Below are positions 49,701-60,900 of a stretch of 64,000 bases of DNA, in pieces (position 1 is the stretch's first letter; each line of letters opens with the position of its first letter). A program made the position numbers and the translations under genes. The notes beneath the pieces are model-generated. The model ran no database searches and was not told the origin of the DNA. It was given only the letters and a program-made list of their open reading frames with translations. The DNA comes from Megascapheus bottae (taxonomy: Eukaryota > Chordata > Mammalia > Rodentia > Geomyidae). Location: positions 57,375,602 through 57,439,601 of the forward strand of contig JANJXV010000013.1 of NCBI GenBank assembly GCA_024803745.1, in the 5' to 3' direction.

Positions 49701-49730
49701 CCCCCGCCCCTCCCCCCCCCCCCCCCCCCC
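49701..49730. repeat. Poly(C) run
   Basis: Nineteen uninterrupted C at 49712-49730 after shorter C runs. Its length is unreliable by any sequencing method. Confidence 0.9.
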
Positions 49731-50010
49731 GCCAGCATACCGGCTCCTCCCTGGGTGCTGAGTCAGGCCTTCCACACCTGCCCCTCCTCTGGCTGAACCC
49801 AGCAGGGCGGCAGTGTCTCCTCAGATCCCAGAGCATGCAGAGGCCGCTGTACAAACCACATGGGAGGGAGGGTGGAGCGCGTTGGAGGGCGGGCGGGCTG
49901 CAGGGCCTCCTGAGATTCAGGAAGCCACAGGACCAGACACTCCGGGAAGCAGGGCACAAAAGCAGCATTGAGAAAAGAACCACACTGAAAACAGAGCCAG
50001 TGAGAGCAAG

Positions 50011-50016
50011 TTTATT
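50011..50016 (-). terminator. Possible polyadenylation signal of KRTAP5 gene 2
   Basis: AATAAA on the minus strand, about 485 bp after the KRTAP5 stop, a usual 3' UTR length for the family. Confidence 0.5.
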
Positions 50017-50254
50017 TAGGAAACTCACAGGACAAAACACTCAGTGCAGATCCCACAGACGGATGAGACCCAGAGCGCTTGGGGCAGGCCCAGGAGCACA
50101 GGTGCAGAACGCTCCGGCCCACGGAAGTGACGTGGCGTCCAGGCTGCTCAACCCTGTCCGGGGCTTTCCCAGTGAGGTAGGGGTGCAGGCACCACAGCAC
50201 CCACACCCCAACCACACTGTGCCCCACTCCAGGCAACAGCTACAGGACTCTAGC

Positions 50255-50262
50255 TCACTCGT

Positions 50263-50308
<46 letters not shown>

Positions 50309-50445
50309 ATGCATGTGTGTGCGTGCTTATGTATGTGTGTGTGTGCACTGGGGCTAGAACTCAGGATCTTGATGCTGTCCTTTAGCTTTCCTGTTCAAGG
50401 CTGGTGCTCTATGACTTGAGCCACAGCTCCAAATCCAGAATGTAG
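50255..50445 (-). mobile_element. (TG)n and SINE fragment in KRTAP5 3' region
   Basis: TG repeat at 50263-50307, then GGGGCTAGAACTCAGGATCT and CTCTATGACTTGAGCCACAG of the composite SINE. If the AATAAA at 50011 is used, this SINE lies in the 3' UTR. Confidence 0.8.
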
Positions 50446-50499
50446 CCTTGTGATGGGATTGCTGGACGCTGGCTGGAGCCACGAGTGTGTGCATCACAC

Positions 50500-51345
50500 T
50501 CAGATCTTACGCTGGCAGCACAAAGGAAGACAGCAGCTGGACTGAGAGCAGCAGGGCTTACAACAGCTGGGCTCACAGCAGGGCTTGCAGCAGCTGGACT
50601 GGCAGCAGCAGGGTTTGCAACAGCTGGGCTCACAGCAGGGCTTGCAACAGCTGGACTGGCAGCAGCTGGGCTTGCAACAGCTGGGCTCACAGCAGGGCTT
50701 GCAACAGCTGGACTGGCAGCAGCTGGGCTTGCAACAGCTGGGCTCACAGCAGGGCTTGCAACAGCTGGACTGGCAGCAGCTGGGCTTGCAACAGCTGGGC
50801 TCACAGCAGGGTTTGCAGCAGCTGGACTGGCAGCAGCTGGGTTTGCAACAGCTGGGCTCACAGCAGGGCTTGCAGCAGCTGGACTGGCAGCAGCAGGGTT
50901 TGCAACAGCTGGGCTCACAGCAGGGCTTGCAACAGCTGGACTGGCAGCAGCTGGGCTTGCAACAGCTGGGCTCACAGCAGGGCTTGCAGCAGCTGGACTG
51001 GCAGCAGCTGGGTTTGCAACAGCTGGGCTCACAGCAGGGCTTGCAGCAGCTGGACTGGCAGCAGCTGGGTTTACAACAGCTGCCCTTGCAGCCCCCACAG
51101 GAGCCACAGCCGCCCTTGCAGCCCCCACAGGAGCCACAGCCGCCCTTGCAGCCCCCGCAGGAGCCACAGCCGCCCTTGCAGCCCCCGCAGGAGCCACAGC
51201 CGCCCTTGCAGCCCCCGCAGGAACCACAGCCGCCCTTGCAGCCCCCGCAGGAGCCACAGCTGGAGCAGGAGCAGGCTGGCACACAGCAGCACACGGGCAC
51301 ACAGCAGCCGGAGCCACAGCCCCCAGAGCAGCCACAACAGCTCAT
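50500..51345 (-). CDS. KRTAP5: KRTAP5 family keratin-associated protein, full length
   Basis: An intronless gene of 281 residues for an ultra-high-sulphur keratin-associated protein, which is disulphide-crosslinked into the hair shaft matrix or cuticle. The ATG at 51345-51343 gives the family start [15 protein letters not shown]; the frame is open for 95 codons upstream but that part is promoter and flank. Residues 1-28 are Cys-rich, about 30-90 hold six [10 protein letters not shown] units, and about 92-262 hold nine copies of a 19-residue unit, [19 protein letters not shown] (57 bp), some with PCCCQ. The end is [11 protein letters not shown]; the usual family ending is CQCKI as I recall it, so one Cys is replaced by Arg. 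Length is in the range of human KRTAP5 proteins. The paralogue number cannot be assigned. It lies at the KRTAP5 position of the IFITM10 synteny block. Confidence 0.93.
   Translation of the reverse strand: MSCCGCSGGCGSGCCVPVCCCVPACSCSSCGSCGGCKGGCGSCGGCKGGCGSCGGCKGGCGSCGGCKGGCGSCGGCKGGCGSCGGCKGSCCKPSCCQSSCCKPCCEPSCCKPSCCQSSCCKPCCEPSCCKPSCCQSSCCKPCCEPSCCKPCCCQSSCCKPCCEPSCCKPSCCQSSCCKPCCEPSCCKPSCCQSSCCKPCCEPSCCKPSCCQSSCCKPCCEPSCCKPSCCQSSCCKPCCEPSCCKPCCCQSSCCKPCCEPSCCKPCCSQSSCCLPLCCQRKI
50520..51070 (-). repeat. 57-bp coding repeats of KRTAP5
   Basis: Nine tandem copies of the unit encoding [19 protein letters not shown]. Copies are nearly identical at the third codon position as well, so copy number is expected to vary between individuals. 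Confidence 0.9.
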
Positions 51346-51430
51346 GGTTCTGGTGGTGGAGGGTGGAGGAGGTGAGAGGAGCAGGTGGAGAGAGAGGTGA
51401 GTGGTGTGGGTGGGGCCTCCTGGCCGGGCC

Positions 51431-51436
51431 TTTATG
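51431..51436 (-). promoter_or_regulatory. TATA-like box of KRTAP5 gene 2
   Basis: CATAAA on the minus strand, 86 bp upstream of the ATG, exactly as in the first KRTAP5 gene. Confidence 0.75.
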
Positions 51437-51859
51437 TCCCTGTGGGGCCAGGCATGAGCCGGCACGTGGTGACTTCCTGGTCCCAGGCACGTGGTCTCTT
51501 CCTGGTTCCTGTTGGTGGCATCTTCCAGGAAAGAGTCTAAGAACTTTTCAGAATTGTGTGATAAACATGCAACTTTGTTTATAAGAATCTTATTTTGCTT
51601 TGCACATACACACACACACACACCCTCCATCCTCTGCGGGCACTGGGTGTCCCGGTCTCCTCAGCAGGCCACCCTGGCCCCAGGTCACCCGACACGGCTC
51701 TGGGCCTCTAGGTCTCCACATGTACTCTGCAGTGCTGCAGGCATGTTGGTGTGGAGGCCGTGGGCAGAAGCTGCAGGGCACGTGGGGCCCCTCACCCCAG
51801 TCCCATGCCCCGGTGTGTACAAAACGGCTTGTTGAAACATTCCATATATACATGCATCT

Positions 51860-52100
51860 TTATTTTTTTTTATTTTTACTTCCTTGCCAGTCAGGGGGCT
51901 TGAACTCAGGGCCTGGGCGCTGTCCCTGAGCTCTTTAATGCTTTAGCATTTGAGCCACAATGCCACCTCTGGGTTTCTGGCGGTTAATTGGAGATAAGAG
52001 TCTCATGGTCTTTAGTGCCCAGCTGGCTTTGAACCAAGATCCTCAGCTCTCAGCCTCCTGAGTAGCTAGGATGACAGGCAGTGAGCCCCCACTTCCAGCC
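51860..52100 (-). mobile_element. Composite SINE, minus orientation
   Basis: GGGGCTTGAACTCAGGGCCT, TTAATTGGAGATAAGAGTCT, GGCTTTGAACCAAGATCCTC and CTGAGTAGCTAGGATGACAG. Confidence 0.9.
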
Positions 52101-52224
52101 ATGTACACATCCTTAAGTAAAATCCCCACCATCCCCTCCCTGCCCCTCTGTGTTGCTCTCCCAGCCTCTTCCCCTTTGTGGACAATGGTTAACAGTTTGT
52201 ATCACTCTGTCCTCTCCCGTCTTC

Positions 52225-53925
52225 AGTGACCTGCCTGCCCACCCCCTGCCTGCCCACCCCCTGTCTGTCCACCCCCTGGCTGTCCACCCCATCTGTCCAC
52301 CCCCTGGCTGACTACCCCCTGTCTGTCCACCCCCTGGCTGTCCACCCCCTGACTGACTACCCCCTGGCTGTCCACCCCCTGCTTTCCCTCCCCCTGGCTG
52401 CCCACCCCCTACCTGCCCACCCCCTGTCTGCCCACCCCCTGGCTGTCCACCCCCTGGCTGTCCACCCCATCTGTCCACCCCCTGCCTGCCCACCCCCTGT
52501 CTGTCCACTCCCTGGCTGTCCATCCCGGCTGTCCACCCCCTGGCTGACTACCCCCTGCCTGCCCACCCCCTGTCTGTCCACCCCCTGGCTGTCCACCCCA
52601 TCTGTCCACCCCCTGGATGACTACCCTCTGTCTGTCCACCCCCTGCCTGCCCACCCCCTGGCTGTCCACCCCCTGGCTGTCCACCCTGGCTGTCCACCCC
52701 CTGGCTGACTACCCCCTGCCTGCCCACCCCCTGCCTGCCCACCCCCTGTCTGTCCACCCCCCGGCTGTCCACCCCATCTGTCCACCCCCTGGCTGACTAC
52801 CCCCTGGCTGTCCACCCCCTGCTGCCCACTCCCTGTCTGTCCACCCCCTGGCTGTCCACCCCGGCTGTCCACCCCCTGGCTGTCCACCCCCTGTCTGTCC
52901 ACCCTGTCTGTCCACCCCTGGCTGACTACCCCCTGGCTGTCCACCCCCTGCCTGCCCACTCCCTGTCTGTCCACCCCCTGGCTGTCCACCCTGTCTGTCC
53001 ACCCCCTGGCTGTCCACCCCAGCTGTCCACCCCCTGGCTGACTACCCCCTGTCTGTCCACCCCCTGCCTGCCCACCCCCTGGCTGTCCACCCCCTGGCTG
53101 TCCACCCTGGCTGTCCACCCCCTGGCTGTCCACCCCAGCTGTCCACCCCCTGGCTGACTACCCCCTGTCTGTCCACCCCCTGCCTGCCCACCCCCTGTCT
53201 GTCCACCCCCTGGCTGTCCACCCCAGCTGTCCACCCCCTGGCTGACTACCCCCTGGCTGTCCACCCCCTGCCTGCCCACCCCCTGGCTGACTACCCCCTG
53301 TCTGTCCACCCCCTGCCTGCCCACCCCCTGTCTGTCCACCCCCTGGCTGTCCACCCCAGCTGTCCACCCCCTGGCTGACTACCCCCTGGCTGTCCACCCC
53401 CTGCCTGCCCACCCCCTGGCTGACTACCCCCTGTCTGTCCACCCCCTGGCTGACTACCCCCTGGCTGTCCACCCCCTGCCTGCCCACCCCCTGGCTGACT
53501 ACCCCCTGTCTGTCCACCCCCTGGCTGTCCACCCTGTCTGTCCACCCCCTGGCTGACTACCCCCTGCCTGTCCACCCCCTGCCTGTCCACCCCCTGCCTG
53601 TCCACCCCCTGGCTGTCCACCCCCTGGCTGTCCACCCCAGATGTCCACCCCCTGGCTGACTACCCCCTGTCTGTCCACCCCCTGGCTGTCCACCCTGTCT
53701 GTCCACCCCCTGGATGACTACCCCCTGTCTGTCCACCCCCTGGCTGACTACCCCCTGTCTGTCCACCCCCTGGCTGTCCACCCCCTGCCTGCCCACCCCC
53801 TGGCTGTCCACCCCCTGGCTGTCCACCCCAGATGTCCACCCCCTGGCTGACTACCCCTGGCTGTCCACCCCCTGCTTTCCCTCCCCCTGGCTGTCCACCC
53901 CCTGCCTGCCCCCAAGCACCCCCTG
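52225..53925. repeat. 15-bp minisatellite, about 110 copies
   Basis: Unit CTGTCCACCCCCTGG with variants CTGACTACCCCCTGG, CTGCCCACCCCCTGC and shortened CTGTCCACCC. The variants occur in recurring orders. Both strands are open in several frames (DSQGV or DRQGV pentapeptides); these are not genes. Confidence 0.96.
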
Positions 53926-55560
53926 TTGTGTCCATGCATCTTCTGTGTGCAGTCTGCGCTGCATAGATGAGAAAGGAGACAGCCGGGTCCTTTTCATGGC
54001 GGACTCTCAAACCACAAGGTCTCCTCGGGGTGTCCGCAGCCCGGCCCAGCTGTGGCCAGGGAGGGTGCCCCTGGCCTTCCAGGGGTGAAGTGCTCGTTTT
54101 GAGCCTGCCATCCTCATGGGCTCTCCGCTGGCCCTCTTTCCACGTGGCAAGTCTGTGACGCCCTAGGTCGTCACCTGGCGGAGGCCTGCTCCAGGCTGCA
54201 CAGTGGGCTTCGCTCCGCACTGTCTTCACTGTCTTTGCTGAACTCAGAGCCTCTTGCTGGCTAGACAGGTGCTCTACCACTTGAGCCACACCCCAGGGCT
54301 TTGTGCTTTCGTTCTTCTTTGAGATCAGGGCTTATTTTCCTCTCCTCGGTTGAGCTGGACTGTGGTCCTCCTATGTGTACCTCCGGTAGGGCTGGGGCAC
54401 CACCGGGCCTCACCCACCATGGATGACAGAGGCAGGGCTCTCGTTAACGCTTTGCCTCGCTCCTGATTTCTGCCTCCCACGTGGCAGGAGCCACCACGCC
54501 AAAGCCCAGAGCAAGTTCACCCCACCTGTTCCAGTGTCTGGCTCCAGGCTTGGGGACCTCCTTAAGCTCTGCCGGTTCCCTGTTGTATGACCTGTGGCTG
54601 CTGCGTGGGAAGCCAGGGCATAATTTCAGGGTAGGAGCAGTGTGGGCGCAGGGCTTCAAAGCTGGGCTGGCCAGAGGCGGTGTGGGGGGTGTCCCTGAGA
54701 CTGTGGGAACTGAGAGGTCTCAGAGCAGCAAATGTGACCAAGGGCGAGGCTCCCGTGGGGTTTTACCTCTCCACCTGTCCCCTCCGAGCCTCCGGCAGTT
54801 TCTTAATTATAGCTCAGTGGTCCCTACCCCGCTGGCCCCCAGAGCCTGGCCTGTTCCCCACAATTCTCCCCATCCAACTCTCGAGCCTAGGGACGCTCTT
54901 TGCCTGGTGCCCTCCCTGTGTGATGAGTCTGAGGAACACGGCTGGTGTTCAGCCCTTATTTTTCTGGCTGTGTGGATGGCAGCATGGCTTCCAAGGTTCT
55001 CTTGTGCCCGACGACAGTGTGTGGCCCTTTAAAACCTTCTCAGAGCCCTGCCAGGCTCCAGCAGCAGCGGACTGTGAATCTAATGACCACCGCCAGCCAG
55101 CCAGCCCACACGCAGGCCGGTGGTGCAAGCCTCCCTCTGCTTTTGACATTATAGTGAGTGGGTCTGTTTTTCTGGCTTCTTGTTCAATGAGTTCGTTGCT
55201 AATACACAGAAAAGCTATTGATGGGTTGATCTATCGATCGATCGATCAATTTATTTATTTATTATTTTTGCCATGCTGGAAACGGAACCCAGGGCCTTGC
55301 CTTTGGCTGGGCAAGTTAACCTCTACGACTTGGGCCATAACCCCCGACGCTACGGGCTGTTGTGAGTTGATGGCGTGTCCTTCCACTCCGCTCTCGAAGG
55401 TGTGTGTGGCACATTAGGGTGTGTCATCTGCAGAGCCACGCTGTGCCCAGAGTCACACTGTGGGCAGCCAGCACCCAGCTGCCTTCTTCTCTCCCCGCTG
55501 AGTCCCTTCCCCGGCTCCCTCCCATCCCTCCCCAGCTAATGTCAGTGCCACCTGAGGAAG
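53926..55560. other. Intergenic with SINE scraps, no gene
   Basis: 54236-54290 (CTCTACCACTTGAGCCACAC) and 55265-55370 (GGAAACGGAACCCAGGGCCT) are ID-type fragments. A short ATCGATCGATCGATCAAT run lies at 55231-55250. The frames between 54480 and 55417 overlap and show no domain. Confidence 0.45.
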
Positions 55561-55564
55561 AGGC

Positions 55565-55610
55565 GGGGGGGGGGGGGGGGGGGGGGGGGGGGAGGGGGAA
55601 GGGGGGGCGG
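55565..55610 (+). repeat. Poly(G) run of 28 and flanking G blocks
   Basis: Twenty-eight G at 55565-55592, then GGGGG, GGGGGGG and GGG blocks. A very strong G-quadruplex candidate. Confidence 0.92.
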
Positions 55611-55957
55611 GCCCTGTTGTCTTGCTCCTGTTCTAAGAGGAACTGGCCTTTCCCGTGTTTGTTTGTTTGTTTGTTTGTTCTGAGGCATGGGCTGTGGGCA
55701 TGTCACTGGGTTGAGCCGGTGTGATTCTTCAGTGCCGTGGTCTCCCGGGAGGTTGAATTCTTTCAAAGGCTTTTTCTGCATGGCGTGAGGCGAGCATGGG
55801 CTTTTGTGCCGGGTTCTGTGCATGTGCTCCAGCGTGGGTTTAACTTGCACACTCCTGGATTCCTGGTATGAAATCCAAGTGGCCCAGGATAGGCTCGTCC
55901 TTACCGAAATGAGTGACACTGGAAGTCCTCCCGCACAGCGCAGAGCCACGTCGCCGG

Positions 55958-56558
55958 GCCACACACCACACACACACAGGCACACACACACGCACACCAC
56001 ACACACACACACCACACACACACCCCCACATACACACCCCACACACGCACACACAAACACGCACACACACACCACACACACACCACACACACACGGACAC
56101 ACACGCACACACACATGCACACGCACACACACACACACACCACACACACCACACACACACACCCCACACACACACCACACACACACGCACACACACACAC
56201 CACACACACACACCACACACACACACCACACACACACACACCCCACACATGCACACACACACACACACGCACACACACACCACGCACACACACACACCCC
56301 ACACACGCACACACACCCCACACACCCCCCACACACACACCACACACACACACACCACACACACGCACACACACACGCACACACACACGCACAACACACC
56401 CCACACACACACCCCACACACGCACACACACACACCACACACACACGCACACACACACACCCCCCACACACACACCACACACACACACCCCACACACACA
56501 CACACACACACCCCACACACACCACACACACACACACCACACACACACACCCCCCACA
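55958..56558. repeat. (CA)n array with CACACC interruptions
   Basis: About 600 bp of ACAC with regular CC, CG and CCCC interruptions at 8-20 bp spacing. Frames read Thr/His one way and Cys/Val the other. Confidence 0.95.
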
Positions 56559-56649
56559 CTGTTGACCGTAGTTATTTTTCAAATAAGGTCTCACATGGAT
56601 GCCTCAGTCAGCCAGGGCTGTGATCCTCCATTGGTGCTTGGTGTGACGG

Positions 56650-56930
56650 ACTCTGCCCCCTCCCCACCACGCCCAGCCACTCCCTCCCCACCACGCCCAG
56701 TCACTCCCTCCCCACCACCCTCCCCACCACGCCCAGCCACTCCCTCCCTACCACCCTCCCCACCACACGCCCAGCCACTCCCTCCCCACCTCGCCCAGCC
56801 ACTCCCTCCCCACCACGCCCAGCCACTCCCTCCCCATCCCCCTCCCCACCACGCCCAGCCACTCCCTCCCCACCACGCCCAGCCACTCCCTCCCCATCCC
56901 CCTCCCCACCACGCCCAGCCACTCCCCACT
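56650..56930. repeat. 24-bp minisatellite
   Basis: Unit CCACTCCCTCCCCACCACGC + CCAG, about 11 copies, some with CCTCCCCACC insertions or CCATCCCCC. Confidence 0.9.
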
Positions 56931-57004
56931 GGCTGGCTCCTCCTCCTCCCTCTTCCCTTTGCTTTCCTTATGTTAAATGTGCTTTAAACGTCATCTCTCA
57001 GAAG

Positions 57005-57097
57005 CATTTCTCTTTCTTTCTTTCTTTCTTCCTTCCTTCCTTCCTTCCTTCCTTCCTTCCTTCCTTCCTTCCTTCCTTCCTTCCTTCCTTCCTTTCT
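57005..57097. repeat. (TTTC)n(TTCC)n microsatellite
   Basis: TTTC units at 57010-57028, then about 16 TTCC units to 57093. Confidence 0.93.
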
Positions 57098-57312
57098 TTG
57101 GTGGTGGGTCATGAACTCTGGGCCTGAGCACTGTCCACAGCTCAAGGCTATCGCCCTACCTTGAGCCACAGCGCCACGTCTGGATTTCTAGTGATTAACT
57201 GGTGATAAGAGTCTCATGCTCTTTAGTGCCAGGACTGGCTTTGAACCTTGATCCTCACATCTCAGCCTCCTGAGTAGCTGGGATGGCAGGCATGCGCCCC
57301 TGCACCCAGCTC
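57098..57312 (-). mobile_element. Composite SINE, minus orientation
   Basis: GGTCATGAACTCTGGGCCTG, CACGTCTGGATTTCTAGTG, GTGATAAGAGTCTCATGCTC and GCCTCCTGAGTAGCTGGGAT; the TTTC/TTCC tract represents its expanded tail. Confidence 0.88.
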
Positions 57313-57715
57313 AGATCCACTTTTTAATCTGTACTTGTTTTCGTCACTCTCTGTCTCTGGTTGTCTGGGTGGATATTGGACCTAGGTAGAGGGTGGTTGT
57401 TGTTGTTGTTGTTTTCCTGTTCTTGTTGACGTTATTCATTTTTTGGCACAGGCCAAGTCTGGTGCTTCACTGCCATTGTTCTGCGCTGGCTCTGGACGGG
57501 GCGTCTGCCCCTTCTCCTCCCCACGGGCTCCTGTGCCGCAGCTCAGCTGGAGCAGCAGCAGAGGCTCAGCCTGGCGCTGGGCTTCTGGGCTGGAGCCACT
57601 CCTCTGGCATTCGTGAACACAAGGGTCGGAGCCAGAGTCCTCAAACTTGGCTAATCCTTCTTTCTTTCTTTTCTTTCTTTCTCTCCCTCCCTCCCGCCCT
57701 CCCTGCCCCCACCCT
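57313..57715. other. Intergenic, nothing recognised
   Basis: Mixed DNA with a GTTGTT run at 57396-57413 and a pyrimidine run at 57659-57700 that leads into the next SINE. Confidence 0.4.
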
Positions 57716-57880
57716 CCGTTCTGGGGCTTGAACCCAGGGCCTGGGCACTGTCCTTGGACACTTTTGCTCAAGGCTAGAGCTCTACAACTTCAGCACCGCT
57801 TCGTAGCACTGCGGAATCAAACCCAGGATTTGTGCCTGCTGCGCGAGCACTCTACCACTAGGCCACCTTACTGGACCCAA
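57716..57880 (-). mobile_element. ID-like dimeric SINE, minus orientation
   Basis: CTGGGGCTTGAACCCAGGGC, GCTCAAGGCTAGAGCTCTAC and GCACTCTACCACTAGGCCAC. Confidence 0.82.
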
Positions 57881-57987
57881 AGCATGCTTTTCTTTTCCAA
57901 GATGTTTTTCTGGCTATGTCGAGCCCCTGGAGGCCCCTGACACGTTCAGGTGAGCTGTCCATTTCTGCCAAAGGCACCTAGGGTGGT

Positions 57988-60900
57988 GACGACTTGCTCT
58001 GGTGATGAGGACCTGCTGTGAAGGTGAGGACCTGCTGTGATGATGAGGACCTGCTGTGATGATGATGAGGACCTGCTGTGATGATGAGGACCTGCTGTGG
58101 TGATGAGGACCTGCTGTGGAGGTGAGGACCTGCTGTGATGATGAGGACCTGCTGTGATGATGAGGACCTGCTGTGGTGATGAGGACCTGCTGTGGAGATG
58201 AGGACCTGCTGTGATGAGGAGGACCTGCTGTGATGATGAGGACCTGCTGTGGTGATGAGGACCTGCTGTGATGATGAGGACATGCTGTGATGATGAGGAC
58301 CTGCTGTGATGATGAGGACCTGCTGTGGAGATGAGGACCTGCTGTGATGATGAGGACCTGCTGTGGAGATGAGGACCTGCTGTGATGATGAGGACCTGCT
58401 GTGATGATGAGGACCTGCTGTGGAGATGAGGACCTGCTGTGATGATGAGGACCTGCTGTGATGATGAGGACCTGCTGTGGTGATGAGGACCTGCTGTGGA
58501 GATGAGGACCTGCTGTGATGATGAGGACCTGCTGTGATGATGAGGACCTGCTGTGATGATGAGGACCTGCTGTGGAGATGACGACCTGCTGTGGAGATGA
58601 GAACCTGCTGTGATGATGAGGACCTGCTGTGATGATGAGGACCTGCTGTGATGATGAGGACCTGCTGTGATGATGAGGACCTGCTGTGGAGATGAGGACC
58701 TGCTGTGGAGATGAGGACCTGCTGTGATGATGAGGACCTGCTGTGATGATGAGGACCTGCTGTGATGATGAGGACCTGCTGTGGAGATGAGGACCTGCTG
58801 TGGAGATGAGGACCTGCTGTGATGATGAGGACCTGCTGTGGTGATGAGGCCCTGCTGTGATGATGAGGACCTGCTGTGATGATGAGGACCTGCTGTGATG
58901 ATGAGGACCTGCTGTGGAGATGAGGACCTGCTGTGGAGATGAGGACCTGCTGTGGAGATGAGGACCTGCTGTGATGATGAGGACCTGCTGTGATGATGAG
59001 GACCTGCTGTGATGATGAGGACCTGCTGTGGAGATGAGGACCTGCTGTGGAGATGAGGACCTGCTGTGGAGATGAGGACCTGCTGTGGAGATGAGGACCT
59101 GCTGTGATGATGAGGACCTGCTGTGGAGATGAGGACCTGCTGTGCTGATGAGGACCTGCTGTGATGATGAGGACCTGCTGTGGAGATGAGGACCTGCTGT
59201 GGAGGTGAGGACCTGCTGTGGAGATGAGGACCTGCTGTGATGATGAGGACCTGCTGTGGTGATGAGGACCTGCTGTGATGATGAGGACCTGCTGTGATGA
59301 TGAGGACCTGCTGTGGAGATGAGGACCTGCTGTGGAGATGAGGACCTGCTGTGGAGATGAGGACCTGCTGTGATGATGAGGACCTGCTGTGGTGATGAGG
59401 ACCTGCTGTGGAGATGAGGACCTGCTGTGATGATGAGGACCTGCTGTGATGATGAGGACCTGCTGTGATGATGAGGACCTGCTGTGGAGATGAGGACCTG
59501 CTGTGATGATGAGGACCTGCTGTGGTGATGAGGACTTGCTGTGATGATGAGGACCTGCTGTGATGATGAGGACCTGCTGTGGAGATGAGGACCTGCTGTG
59601 GAGATGAGGACCTGCTGTGATGATGAGGACCTGCTGTGATGATGAGGACCTGCTGTGGAGATGAGGACCTGCTGTGGTGATGAGGACCTGCTGTGATGAT
59701 GAAGACCTGCTGTGGTGATGAGGACCTGCTGTGATGATGAGGACCTGCTGTGAAGATGAGGACCTGCTGTGATGATGAGGACCTGCTGTGGTGATGAGGA
59801 CCTGCTGTGATGATGAGGACCTTCTGTGGTGATGAGGACCTGCTGTGGAGATGAGGACCTGCTGTGGAGGTGAGGACCTGCTGTGATGATGAGGACCTGC
59901 TGTGGAGGTGAGGACCTGCTGTGATGATGAGGACCTGCTGTGGAGATGAGGACCGGCTGTGATGATGAGGACCTGCTGTGGAGATGAGGACCTGCTGTGA
60001 TGATGAGGACCTGCTGTGATGATGAGGACCTGCTGTGGTGATGAGGACCTGCTGTGATGATGAGGACCTGCTGTGGAGATGAGGACCTGCTGTGATGATG
60101 AGGACCTGCTGTGGAGATGAGGACCTGCTGTGATGATGAGGACCTGCTGTGGAGATGAGGACCTGCTGTGGTGATGAGGACCTGCTGTGATGATGAGGAC
60201 CTGCTGTGATGATGAGGACCTGCTGTGATGATGAGGACCTGCTGTGGAGATGAGGACCTGCTGTGATGATGAACCTGCTGTGATGATGAGGACCTGCTGT
60301 GATGATGAGGACCTGCTGTGGATATGATGAGGACCTGCTGTGGTGATGAGGACCTGCTGTGATGATGAGGACCTTCTGTGATGATGAGGACCTGCTGTGG
60401 AGATGAGGACCTGCTGTGATGATGAGGACCTTCTGTGATGATGAGGACCTGCTGTGGTGAAGAGGACCTGCTGTGGAGATGAGGACCTGCTGTGATGATG
60501 AGGACCTGCTGTGATGATGAGGACCTGCTGTGATGATGAGGACCTGCTGTGGAGATGAGGACCTGCTGTGGAGATGAGGACCTGCTGTGGAGATGAGGAC
60601 CTGCTGTGATGATGAGGACCTGCTGTGATGATGAGGACCTGCTGTGGAGATGAGGACCTGCTGTGATGATGAGGACCTGCTGTGATGATGAGGACCTGCT
60701 GTGATGATGAGGACCTGCTGTGGAGATGAGGACCTGCTGTGATGAGGAGGACCTGCTGTGGAGATGAGGACCTGCTGTGATGATGATGAGGACCTGCTGT
60801 GATGATGAGGACCTGCTGTGGTGATGAGGACCTGCTGTGGAGGTGAGGACCTGCTGTGATGATGAGGACCTGCTGTGATGATGAGGACCTGCTGTGGTGA

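Noticed and set aside
50485..51584. Plus-strand Ala/Gly and Gln/Leu-rich frames over KRTAP5
   Set aside because: They are antisense shadows of the real minus-strand gene and share its 57-bp periodicity.
55542..56594. Cys/Val-rich minus-strand frame as a keratin-associated protein
   Set aside because: It is a pure reading of the (CA)n array (CVCVVC), without the KRTAP N-terminus or CCxP motifs.
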